In this document: positions 36,313 through 48,900 of the stretch, piece after piece | Position numbering within the stretch: position 1 is the stretch's first letter | Layout of the letters: each line of letters starts with the position of its first letter | Origin: Amyelois transitella | Taxonomy: Eukaryota; Arthropoda; Insecta; Lepidoptera; Pyralidae | Assembly (NCBI RefSeq): GCF_032362555.1 | Contig: NC_083520.1 | Span: forward strand, 4,898,001-4,962,000 | DNA: 64,000 nucleotides | Direction of reading: 5' to 3' | Notes under the pieces: model-generated | What the model was told of the DNA's origin: nothing | The model's input: only the letters and a program-made list of their open reading frames with translations | The model's database searches: none | Translations under genes and position numbers: made by a program

Positions 36313-39300
36313 ATGAAGGAGTTAACATTAGTTTTGGTAGTTGTAGGTTGTGTTGGTATTTCAGGATATCTTTTTAAAGTTCCTACTTCTCCATCAAGGA
36401 CTGCAACTATAGGTAAGATGTGTTTCTTTTTCTTTGTTACATCTCTGTCAGGATATTTTCCGCACCTCCCGTACAAAAAAATCAGCATATTGAATTTCGG
36501 AAGATCCTTTATCCCTTTGGAAGAGCAAAGAACCACGTCAAGTTTAACTTCTTTCATCCAATAGTTTGGGATGACAGTCCCTAGTCTGACAGTCACAGTC
36601 TGACAGTCACAGTCTGACAGTCACAGTCTGACAGTCACAGTCTGACAGTCACAGTCTGACAGTCACAGTCTGACAGTAATAGTCTGACAGTCACAGTCTG
36701 ACAGTCACAGTCTAACAGTCACAGTGTGACAGTTACTCATATAAAAATTGATTGATTTAATAGAAAGGTAAAAAGTACATACAATGGTTGACTGGTAAAC
36801 AATGGTTGTCTGGTAGTCAATGCTTCTAGCATTAAGTCCGCCTATTGTGCTATACATTTGTATTTGGTGCAATGATGTTTAAATCAATAAATAATCACGT
36901 ATTTATGCGGGTATACAGAGCCAACAGTATTGACAAAGATGAAAGACCATGTTCAGCTTTATAGCTTAATGATGGAATTAAGAAAGGATTTAGTAATTAA
37001 AACAATTAATTTCATTTTTGGAAAAAATCGTAAGGAAACCTGCACATTCAGTCAACTGGATTATGTTACCATGATCCAATGGGTTAGGTTCGCCGTGCAA
37101 AGGTTGCGAAGATAAGATGAAGTCGCTTCGTGTAAAAATTATGAGTCACCCAATCAAAGATGGTCTGAGGATGGAAGATATGATGGCCATGGTCAAATTT
37201 GCAACCCGGACTCTAGATTGGTGATGATGTAGCTTGGACTTACGCCTGGAAAAATAAGATATATAATAATAATGTTATTAAACTTTTCAGGTTCCAGAGG
37301 ATGGGTACACATACAAAAGCTGATGGTGCCATTATTTGATAATGTCTGTGAGGAAAGCACTAATCCCATTATTGTGAGACTCGCTCAAGAGTTCACATGG
37401 GATAGTGCTAATTACACGGTAGGAATTAACTCAGTCACATACTCCTTTGTAAAAAGTACCTATCAATGATGGAAAACGACCTCTCAGTCCGCATTTGTAA
37501 CGGACGCTTTTTTCACACATAACCGAAAATTCAACAAAAGACTTTTAACACAGAATAATTATACATTACGTCTTTATTTTTTACGGGGTAGACAGGGACA
37601 AAAGTTAAAAGACTTGAAAGCCACGTTAACTGGATGGTTTAAGGTTGGAATTTAGATTCAGCTATATGATTATTAATTCCTCTCCTTTTATCCTATTTCA
37701 CAGGATCCCAATGTTATAACTAAATTTAGAAGTGTTCAAGACGCAGGTTTATTGTCAAAAGGAGAAATATTCTCTGACTACGACAACAGACATTGGGCTG
37801 AACTAGAAGCAATTTTTAACGTTATGTACAATGCTAAAGACTTCGATACCTTCTACAATGTCGCAGCATGGGCCAGGCAAAACTTAAATTGCGGATCCTT
37901 TGTGAACGCCATTTATTTAGCACTTATAAATAGACGGGATACTTCAAAAGTATCAGTTCCCGCGCCTTATGAAATACTGCCTAATTATTTTGTCATCAAA
38001 GATGTAATTATAAAAGGGTCAAATATATTGGCTGGTCAAGATTATACTCAATTTACAAATGTGAAGGATGAAGGAAATGCCTACGTAATAGATGCCAACT
38101 ATACTGCCAATGTTGACGATAATGAAGAAGACTCTAAATTAGCGTATTTCCGTGAAGATATTGGCTTAAATTCATTCTATTTCTTGCGAAAATTGAAACT
38201 AGCTCCTTGGTTAAATGCACCACTGGATCCCAATAACAAATATGGAGAATCTATGTATCAAACGATGAAACAATTAGCAGCAAGATATGACTTAGAAAGA
38301 TATGCCAATGGCTTTCCGGAATTAGAAAGTATTGATTGGGATTCTGATATAAAAATATATGATCCCATGTTAATATATTCTAACGGAAATGAATTTGCGC
38401 ACAGAATGTTTAACATAGATGTTTCCGGTAGTAATGAAATTGAATTAATAAAAGGTATTGAGAATAACATTGGTACCATTGTTACTCATATGGTAAGTCA
38501 ATATTACTATTATATTTTTTTATTTCATAGTTGTATGTAATATCCAATAATCTAGTTAAAATATTTACAGAGACAAAGCGGCTACCACAAAGGTCAGATA
38601 TTGAACAATTTAATTGAAGTATTAGTCACTAATAACAAAAGTTATGAGACCATGGCTCGTCATATTTTAGGAAATGATATCGATGTAACAGCAAGGTATG
38701 TTAAAATAAATTACAATTAACAATGACTTTGATTACGTAATGCCATCATAGCACATTTAAGAACTCTTTTTTACCTGCAACTCTTAATAACTACAAATCT
38801 TTCTCGCATTCTATTTCTAAATGTAATTATAACGGTCAGGTTAAAAATTCGTTTTAAGAATAGTTAGTCTGAACCAACTCGCCTTTGAAATTTATTAAAA
38901 AAATGTTCTTTATTGTTATTACTCGTAGAAAAAAGAAATAAGATGTTTAAATTTAATCGTTTTATGTTTTAGACACTTTTCCGTCTTAGATCATCTGATG
39001 ACGACGCTGAGAGATCCAGTTTTTTGGAGATTAAACAAAAAGATTGTTGACATAATTGACAGAGCCCTTTCTTTTCTTCCTGGATATACAAGAAATGAAC
39101 TTTATTTTCCTGGAGTAGAAATTCTTAACGTGGACACAAAGAAAATGATGACTCAGTTTGATAACTTTCAATTTGATGTTACAGAGGCTTTAAAGACAAG
39201 TGATAAAGATTTGAATTTTAAATTAAAAATTAATCAGCCCAGGTTAAACCATAAACCATTCGTTATTAAACTTAACGTTTCTTCACTTGTCACACAAAAA

Positions 39301-40359
39301 GGATTAGTAAAATTATATTTGGGACCTAAAATGGCACCTGGAGAACTATCTGCTAATAAAAACCTTTTTGTCTTATTGGACATGTTTGAAATAAATCTTA
39401 AACGAGGTAGCAATATAATATCAAGATCATCTGAAGAAATGAAAGGATTTTCAAATGACTTTGTTTCTCTTCCAAACTTACGTAAGAAAATAGAAGATGC
39501 GGAGTTTGGTTTAGATTCACTACCTCTTAATACTGTTGAGTCACAGATTGGTTTCCCAGATAGGTTAATATTGCCTAGAGGTACACCAGAAGGACTACCT
39601 ATAAGAATATTAGCATTTGTTGCACCATTTACAAAGGCAAATGCAGTTGGCATAGTAACTAATTCAGAACTAAATTCAGCTATACTCTCACCTGGATATC
39701 CTCTAGACTTAGCTATTGAAGATCATCAGCTACTTAATTTACCAAATTGTTTAGTTAAAGATGTAATAATTACAGGAAAAGGAAGTCAAAATGCCTTTGC
39801 TGGAGGTGAAAATAAAAAATATGGTGGTGGTAATGAACACTACGATCCTTCGTCAAAACTCAATTATGGTGGAAGAAATGGAGTATATAATCAACAAGAT
39901 GATGAAATTTTAGAATATGGTGAAGACACTTTGCCCATTGAAAATAGGGGTTTATTATCTTTACGACCAGATTTTACGAAGAGACCGGAATCAGTTAATA
40001 ATTATAACTCAAAAAAAGGTCAATATGGAGGTTCCAAGAGACCTGAATATACTTATAAAAAAACGAAGCCTTACGACTTTAGCTCAAAAAATAAGCAATA
40101 TGATGGGAAAAATTATTCATCGATAATAACAGATAATAATAATAACAGCTTAACAACAATTAAAACTGAAGAATTGCAACAGGTGGATAATAAGGAGGTA
40201 ATTTCTAGAAATAACGATGTTGGTGATAAATATTCTTTGGTATCAGATAAAGTAACAGATTATAAGAATTTAATCAATGAAGGAAAGAAGCGATCTACGA
40301 TCTACGATTACTTACTTCCTTCCACAGAGGACTATTATGACGATAAAGTGTATGAATAA
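36313..40359 (+). CDS. Hexamerin C, divergent storage protein with long low-complexity C-terminal tail
   Basis: Five coding exons: 36313-36412, 37291-37418, 37704-38492, 38571-38695, 38973-40359, giving 842 residues. The signal peptide region is MKELTLVLVVVGCVGISG. Hexamerin hallmarks are present but diverged: VMYNAKDFDTFYNVAAWARQ, PAPYEILPNYFV, EDIGLNSFYF, LAARYDLERYANG, TTLRDPVFWRLNKKIVD, the Ig-like C domain with QPRLNHKPFVIKL, and SPGYPLDLAI near its end. After about residue 651 a tail of about 190 residues rich in Gly, Tyr, Asn, Asp, Lys and Ser follows, absent from the other four genes. Intron phases 1, 0, 0, 2 match them. Most likely a secreted hexamerin with a modified role; the role of the tail is unknown. 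The gene is strongly AT-biased in codon use compared with A and B. Confidence 0.88.
36583..36736. repeat. 14-bp tandem repeat, 11 units, in hexamerin C intron 1
   Basis: Unit AGTCTGACAGTCAC, exactly 11 units at 14-bp spacing. The last units are slightly diverged (AGTGTGACAGTTAC at the end). No spacers, so it is a minisatellite and not a CRISPR array. Confidence 0.95.
36896..36985 (-). repeat. SINE fragment in hexamerin C intron 1
   Basis: Contains AGAGCCAACAGTATTG and a GACCATGTTCAGC...GGCTTAATGATGG-like segment of the ATGT-tail SINE, diverged. Confidence 0.55.
37027..37220 (+). repeat. Interspersed repeat fragment in hexamerin C intron 1
   Basis: AAGGAAACCTGCACATTCAG and GATCCAATGGGTTAGGTTCG correspond in reverse to the repeat at 18060-18177. 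Probably part of a longer retroelement. Confidence 0.6.
37560..37660 (-). repeat. Degenerate SINE fragment in hexamerin C intron 2
   Basis: GGGGTAGACAGGGAC and GACTTGAAAGCCACGTTAAC are eroded ATGT-tail SINE words. Confidence 0.5.
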
Positions 40360-40416
40360 TGTTAAGAGAGATAGTTTTTGTTATTTAAATATAGAACGAT
40401 TAAATAGAATGTATAA

Positions 40417-40422
40417 AATAAA
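40417..40422 (+). other. Polyadenylation signal of hexamerin C
   Basis: AATAAA about 58 bp after the stop codon. Confidence 0.7.
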
Positions 40423-41227
40423 CACTATATAAGAATTAAAACAAATATATTTTCTTTTCATTTAAAATTTAAGATACTTATTTAATAACTTTTAAGTTAA
40501 ACTGTTGTTATACGAGACGTACATGATATTGTATTCATCAATGATCTGATAAAACCAAGAGGTATAATAATGAGAAAAAGTGAAAAGACATCAATGCATA
40601 GTATCTCTGTTTCAAGCGGTTTCTATCATTATTTCTGGAAATGAGCCAAATGTTTTACAACGACGCTTCGCTTTCCCTATTTTCATCCCAGAAATTTAAA
40701 AACCATCGGTCACTACTGTGACAACGACTAGAATACAAACAGAAATATTTTTACAGTTGATTACAAGGTTTCTTTAGAGTAGGTGTCTGGAAAACGACAA
40801 GCATTGTCCATATGCACAACAATGACATTCTAAATATTACAGGAAAAAAAAACGTTTTTATAGTTATTTATTCTTCAGTCTTTGATTCATAAATTTAACA
40901 ACTAGCCACATGGTCTGCTTTCGTGTAAATAAAACTTTATGACATGCTGTAAATTCAAACGTAATTCATTAACAAACGAATGTAGGTAAGTTCGCCTCGT
41001 GAAACGGTTACATTTGCGGAAACAGATCTATGGCATGTACATAAATAGCTATTTATGAAAAATTACGTTTCTGTAAGAATAACAATATTTTCTACAGACA
41101 AGGTCCGTTTTATTTTCAAGAAGGTACAAAAGTCACTGTCGTTAGGTTTGCAGCAAAATATTCACGTTTTCTACACACAACACACAACTAGTTGTGCCAT
41201 TCTAGTTATGTGTCAACTAAACACAAC

Positions 41228-41485
41228 TACAGTTGCCGTGTGGTTCCCGGCACCAGTAGGAAAAAGAAAAGGAACACTTCATCTCTTTCCCATGAATGCC
41301 GTAAAAGGCGACTAAGGAATAGGATACTTTAGGCGATGGACTAGCAAACTGTCACTTTTGGAATCTAATTCTGTCACTAAGCCAAACAGCTGAACGTAGC
41401 CTTTCAGTCATTTGCAGACTGTTGGCTCTATCTACCCCGCAAGGGATATAGACGTGATTATATGTATGTATATATGTACAGTTGC
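41228..41485 (+). mobile_element. SINE with ATGT tail, complete, with target-site duplication
   Basis: Body 41237-41476 starting CGTGTGGTTCCCGGCACC. A 9-bp direct repeat TACAGTTGC flanks it at 41228-41236 and 41477-41485. Confidence 0.86.
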
Positions 41486-44400
41486 AAATAGGTGTGCCAT
41501 CCCAGATGAGTGTTCCTGATGGCACAACTAAAATATTTAATTAGTTTCATATAGCTTTTGCCCCAAGCTTAGCGAAAAGTGGTGTAACTTTGTCAGTTCT
41601 ATTTAGCATTTTCAGCATATAGTAAAATTTCTGCGACCAGAGATTTACCTACCTACTTACGACCTACCAACTTGTGTAATGAAGATTCTATAATATTACC
41701 ACACCTAATACAATTAACGAAAAAAGAGATGAGGTGGTAATCAAAAGATATTTCAGAGGGTGGATGATAAAAATATATTTTGACGATAATTGCTTATCAT
41801 TATTATAATTCAAATAAGAACTGCTATGAAAATAAATTACCTCCTTACCTTGAAAACGGATAGTAAATGAGTGAATTTTAAGTACAAAATGAAGCTTATT
41901 CGTGCACTTCTTCGTAAAGGAGACGTAAATCATTTGAACATAGCAATAGAGTAGCACCTTTACGCATAATTTACATACGTTTGGCAATATGCACCTTGTG
42001 CTAGGTAAACTTGACGTGCCAAAATGAAGTTATATTTCCATTTCATTGACAGTCATGATTCAGGGAGCGGTAGTATTTGAAATCCAAACATTGCTTTTGG
42101 CTGCAACCGCCAATTATTTCGATGAAGGTATTTTCAGTAGTAAATCGTCAGAGCATCAGTTACGCATCGTCAAATAATTTTAATCAGCACAAATTCACAT
42201 GTTTTATGTAATTAACAGCAACAGCTATGTTGGTATTAACGGCCGACAGTTCTAATGCGATTTAATGCAACATGACTACCGGTCCAAATATAATGTATGA
42301 GGATTCTAATTTATAACGGACATGTTATTTTAATTTAAGAGCATCCGTGGTCGAACGATGCACAGGGAAGTACCAGTTGAAATCCTCTCGGAACCTAATG
42401 AATCTTTTCTAAGATCTACATATGAATTACGAACTTAGAACATTATTTATTGCTAACCGATGCTTTTACGGTGAAGGAAATCATGAGAACACACATGTTA
42501 TGATACAAAATCCGGAATCGTAGTCATAGGTTACTCCTGTCTAGGTCTGAGAGGTAAGGAACTAACACCGAGATGATGATAGTATTTCAACTTAGTTATA
42601 TTAATCAGTTAATATCACTAAAATAGTATTCTCTGAAGAAACACAATCGTTGGCTGTCTATTCAATAATAGAAGGATTAATTGTGAGGCTAGAGGTACTG
42701 ACGTCATGAAATTGGAATTCACGATATAGCGAATTAAATAGCTATTTATTCTGAAAATCCTTTTCAAAAATTTCAATGAAGAAACGTGTACGTCCATTCT
42801 GATGAATCACGATTCTGGCAGTGAACGGACAATATATTACAAAACTAGCTTATTTTAAATTGATTTTTTACCTACTTGCATTAGCAAGAATTTACTCTCT
42901 TACATTAGATTTAATCTTATTAGAGAATTAAGATTTTTTCTCTTTCTGGCAATCTTTATTTCATCGAAATTAGCAAATCTTTTGTCATATATACTTACTT
43001 ATTAAACAGCCTGGTAAGTTTATATACTTAATGACCTTCATTCGACGAATAAAAATGCATCAAATAAAGTTATCATTTTATTGTCAACAGTAGATATTAT
43101 CAATTAAATCAATAATTAATACCTCTAAATATAAAACTCTTGTGTAACCAAGTAACTGACTGATGGGCAAGCGTGTATTTGTTAAAAAGTTATAAATGCA
43201 AAAAAAAAAATTTGTTGTTTTATATAATTTTTATGAAGTTTAGAAAGATCTCATGACCTATTTCAAAGGCTAGGAATTAACGATATAACTTTAATATAAA
43301 TGAAAGCCTAACGAGCCATCAAATGGTTAGTTGCACCACTTTTAGTTCAACTTGCCCGCATTTATTTATGTTCAATCTGTTTAATGTTTGATCAAACAAA
43401 ATATGGTCACTATATGGTGGCCGAGTGTATAGACTGAGTATAAAATTGGATTTAAGAAAACATGTCAATCCCACGTAAACCGCAATTCATTAGCGTAAAT
43501 CAGAAATTTATTGACATCTATCAGTATAAGTATAACCAATCAGTCATAGTCGTAAATCGAAAATTTAAACAACTCGTCTATATTAAGATGGATGATTATA
43601 TATCAGCTTTACATCAAACTTGAGTTACTATTTCTATAAATAAAAATAATTGCTTTCACTTGTTTTGAAAAAATGCAATTTATTTTGAAATTAACTTAAT
43701 TTTACCAACACTGAAAGTTTGAATTTATTTTTATTTAAAAGCCTATTTTCACACAATACAAATCTGAAAAAACGTCCTACGGTTAGGTCTGCATTTTATT
43801 TTGCACAACACTTTTTGAAGTCATACTACCAATTCGGTGTTTTACTTTATGCTTATGGCAAGTAGCCTAATGGCAGAGCATTATGTCACCGAATGACCTA
43901 AATAGCAACATTTTACTTTATTATCGATAATACGCAGGCATCGCTCGCCACCTTAAGCGGTTTCACTCATTGTGGCATTTCGCACGAGAACACAAAAATT
44001 ATAGTCGATCACCAGTATTCTATATCTGTGCCGGCGGGCGCTGTATAACCCGTTTCACGCGCCAGTGGTCGGCAATCGATGACGTGTCCATTGAAACTTT
44101 AAATGCTTCTGTACCTATGTATATTGAATCACAAAAATCATAATGGATTCGATTAACGATTTGTAATACATTTTTTTTATTTTTTGTTTGATAACACGCA
44201 CTTAATTTTAAATGGTTTAACCGTTAAAAACAAAGCGAGATACAATTAATGGAATTGTTGGCAAAGGCGAATCCATTTATAAATTTAGACAAGTTTCTGT
44301 TTTTCATGGGAATAATGTAACACTACACCTGAATAATTTATTTACGTACATGTAAGCAATCAGTTTAACAAATTAGTTTCATTGCATATCTAAGAAAGGA

Positions 44401-45700
44401 ATTATCCGCCCCACCGTACAATATTATTGTAGTAGTAATAGCGCCAAAAGTTGAGAACTCCTGTCTGTAAAGTCTCCACGCGCAATATTTTCATTGGGAT
44501 TGTTGAATCGGCGCTTCAAAGGAATTTCCTGAGCTTATTCAAGGAGCTGCTTAAGCGTTTCTGGAACACGTTACAGGAATGAATGGTAAACTTCATGTAT
44601 TATGAGCGTGAGTTTAGCCAGTCATTTCACGGTTGCACGATCTTGTTTTGGAATGTTAAGCATGTATGATGTTGTTCGCATTCCGTGATAGTTGTAACAA
44701 CTACTTTTATTCAGACTATACATATAAAGGTGAATAACGATAAAAAACGACATAAGGAATGTCGACAGTTATTAAGTTTAGGGAAAGGTCAGACCAAGAG
44801 TATACTTACTAAACGAGCTTGCTTAAAAAGATGAACGTTAATTGTAAAAAATAAACCAGATGAAAAAATAATCAAAATTTTACATAAACGTTGATGTTGT
44901 AGTAGCTACAAAAATATTCTCTAATAATATATATTCAAAACTAAGCTTCATCAATAGATGAACCTAATATTTTCACATTCATCAGGTGCAAACATTACCT
45001 ATGTGAAAAATAAATTAAAACAATTCTTTTTTTTTAATGAAATGAAAAAATAATTCCGTAGTTCTGTTCATAACATTCCGTAATACATTTGGGTGTTAAT
45101 CAGAAAAATATACGTACATTCTAAACTCAATCAACTCAGAATAAATAGTAAAGACATGAAATCTTTCTAAAATAAACTGTATGTCGATATGTTTATAATT
45201 TGGCTTATTTCCTGTTATCGTAAAAACATATCCATCATCTGGTTGTTAATTCACAATGATGAGTTGAATGGTAGACGGCTTAGAGCAACTATTTGTCTAT
45301 AGAACTCGCACGTAATCTGTTTATTAAAATTTCTTAATTATACCTATACATTAAACTAATTATTGTGTTTCAACTTTACATAACGATACCCTAAATTTCT
45401 GTAATAAATTATTCTCATTAAGTTTTTCTAGAAAAATTACTGTGAACGTAAACAAGCTTAGTTATTTGCATTGATTAGCTTAATCCGATAGACAATTCTT
45501 TTGCAAATAATGATGTTTATTTTTATATTATTTTTAATCTAAAATATTAACCCGAATTGCACCTGGCTCAATCCATTACTCTAGCGGCATTATGTCTTTG
45601 GATAGAATTTAATATACTTTGAACTAAGTTATACTACCCGATAGTCAACTTGATTTCCCTCTTGTTTGAAACGTTATGGGATGTCGTACAATTTCGAATT
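41486..45700. other. Intergenic, no gene seen
   Basis: A 4.2 kb stretch without a recognisable gene. A relatively GC-rich island at about 43930-44090 (CTCGCCACC, GCCGGCGGGCGC, CGCGCCAGTGG) stands out in AT-rich surroundings. It could be regulatory sequence for troponin C or an old repeat. Confidence 0.45.
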
Positions 45701-45849
45701 TTCGTGTATTTTTATTTAGTTTCACGCTTACGCGCTCTCTAACACATAAAGAAAATTTAGCAATTCTACGCTCGAGTGGAACCGCGCGAGTGACAGAGAC
45801 AGAAGCAGTTTTCTTTTATTTTCGTATTCCCTGTTTCTTCGGAATGATC

Positions 45850-45889
45850 TATAAATAAGGGTGGCAAAGCAAGGGAAAATCCAGTGTAA
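45850..45889 (+). promoter_or_regulatory. Troponin C core promoter
   Basis: TATAAAT at 45850-45856 with CCAGTG (from 45881) about 30 bp downstream as a likely initiator. The 5' UTR would be about 63 nt and uninterrupted up to the start codon. Confidence 0.7.
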
Positions 45890-45945
45890 CAACACTCGCA
45901 CTCGGATTCGGTTCTTGTTACAACTGCCAACCCTACAAAACAAAC

Positions 45946-48900
45946 ATGGTGAGATTCTTAAGAAAAAGTTTTAAAGTTCTTCAAGTGATTAATGATAAAT
46001 TGTGTCATGTGCAATAAATATAATGATTTCCAGTGCCATAAATATGATTAGTAAAAAAAAATTAGAATTTTAAAATTGAAGGTTGAAAAACAATACATAT
46101 TTATGATATACATAAACATAAACAAAACCAGTTATTCTTTCATAAATAATAAAATACTATATATAATTGTTTCGAAAGTGTTTCAATATAAAACTTAAAA
46201 TAAATACATTTAAAACCACTGGTGTTCAATTTCATCCTTACTTGCTCTGAATCACCCTGGTTTCTACGCCATATTTTTGGTGTTTTAATTTCTACTGTTA
46301 CTAATTAGTAAAATTGTGTGACGTGCACCGGATATCAGAATTTCTTATCGTGTGTTATAAATTGTTTTTATTATAATATTGACTCACAATAATAGTGCAA
46401 GAAGATTACTATTGTTTCATCAAAGTTAAAGTGACGGTTTTCTCATTTCGATAATGAACGACGAAGTGAAAATGTCCAAGACTTAAAGTTGTTTTAATAG
46501 TTTCACATGTGTTACCTGATATAGTATTTTCACTGCTCACATAAAAATATTAATGAAAGGTGTGAGAAGAACTAGTTCTGATTATTTTTATTTAATTAAA
46601 AGAACTTTATTATATCATCTTGGTAATAAAAGGTGTTTTTTAAAAGTAGTTAGACTGTATCCTTTGTGACTATAACATGTTAAGTAGACGATAAAGGAAA
46701 AACAAAATATTTTTTGGAAAGATAGAAATAAATAAGAGAATCCATCGATTTAACTTAAAGAAAATTATGTAGTGATAAAAAATATCCAAATAAAGATAAG
46801 AAAAAAACAGCAATACATTTCTGAAAGATCCAGGAAGGTGAAATAGCAGCTATAAATAAAAATAGAATAAAAATTAACAAGCAAGTCAAATAAAAGTGAA
46901 AATAATTCCTTTACAGGACTCAGACGACGAACAAAAGATGGCGATGCTCCGCAAAGCCTTCCAGATGTTTGACACCACCAAGTCGGGCTTCATCGACGTC
47001 TTGAAAATCTCCACCATCCTGAACACCATGGGTCAGCTGTTTGATGACTCCGAGCTTCAGGCCCTCATCGAGGAGAATGACCCAGAAGGTAGGCTTACTG
47101 TTCATTTATTTCAATATGTTATAAGTACAAAAATTATTAACGAAAATTTAACTTAGTACATAAAATTTTTAAAAAGAAAAGAAACTAAATTAATGAATTT
47201 CACATTTTCTGTAATCGTTGCTGCTAGGACTTTATTTTGTAATATTTGTCCTGGAAGCAGTTGTGTGTTGGATGGCAAGATAATGTCATTCTTTTCAGCA
47301 CTCAAATTCAATCAAAAGTCGTTATTTTTGTAATAAATTGTTGAATTTGAAAATATATACTTGCAACTTATAAACTATAATATCCGTTATAAATATGGTG
47401 ATAACTGATATAGGTATAAAAAAATATGACACACGTGTAATGCAAACAAAAAACGAAAACTATCGCATATTTTTTGGCAAACAATAGGTAATCATGTCGT
47501 CCAGAAACACAAATTATTTGTGTGAAAAGATTTGTAGAAATCCATTAAAACCCGAAAACATTTCTCATTTTGTCACCTCCTTTGAAATTGTAAACAACTA
47601 TAGACCATTAATCATCGCCATCTAGAATAGAAACTAGGTGTCGCGTCGTGCAAATTCAGTGTCACATCAAAACCAGAATCAATGGAGCCCTGAACACACG
47701 TGCTACTTTCAGTATCACTAACCTACTTATTTTTATTGGCTGGTATTCGACAACCCGAATGAGAATTGATATCTTAGGAAATTCGAAAGATGCATCTGGC
47801 TTTAACACCACCGTTACTTCCTTCGTTTGTAATTTCTCGAGGAATCCACATGGCTAAATTTTTTTTTTCATTGCCAATAAATATACATCTTAACTTCGGT
47901 AATTTTGGGGAGGAATTCATTATACTCCTGGCGTTTGTCCCAGTTACATTTATCCTTAGAAGAAGTCCGATAGTTCTCATAATTTGCAACAAAAATTAGA
48001 CTCTTGAAATTCGTTTAAAATAATAGTTTCATGTCTACTTACATAAGTAAATTTCATGAAAATAGTATAAACATAGTTTTATAACGAGGTTGTATAGCAG
48101 TTGATATAACGAGGATACACTTCAAACATATTATGGAATAGTTTTACGCTTGGCCACGAACCGAAGTTATTTCTGTACCTACTCTGTTTCTTCCCTCAGA
48201 GTTACAGTTCCTCTAAATAGTGTCTCGCTTGCCTTGATTTAGTTATTTATGAAAGGACTGTTGAAAGAAATAGAAGATCTTTGTAAAGGAATGCCAAGGT
48301 TCTCAGTAATGGATTAGCTTGTTTTAGATTCGTGTTACGTTTCACGCCTTTGAATGTCGCTGTTAAATTATTATTTGCATATTCTTTCCTTCACCGGATT
48401 CATAAAATATTACAAGCGTTATAAATGTCACACAAAAACGATTGTTTATGTATTTTGTGGGCGGAAACTTTTTGAAGTCTTGAGTGTTGTATGTCGCAAT
48501 GTCAATGTTTTCTTGGTCAACGAATAAGAGTTTTCTGACTTACTGTATAGATGAAACATTTATTATATACCAAGACTATCACGCATGTTACGTACATGTG
48601 TTAACGTTCTTATATCATCATATTTTTTTCAACTTTTGTTACTATCTAATTCACATTTTTTGGTCATTAATTTTTATTGCCATGCCATGTTCAACAAAAT
48701 TTTGTAAATAAAATGTAAATCTTGGAATAATTAACGTACATATGTACAAATTCCAGACACTAGAAAATTATACATAGTAGTAGAAGTTTGTAGAATTCTG
48801 AATCGTTTATTTATTTATTATTTTTCAGGAAGTGGAAAAATCAACTTTGATGGATTTTGCAACATTGCGTCCCACTTCTTAGAAGAAGAGGATGCTGAAG

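Noticed and set aside
36583-36736. Regular repeats as a CRISPR array
   Set aside because: Units are contiguous without spacers and lie in an intron of an insect gene.
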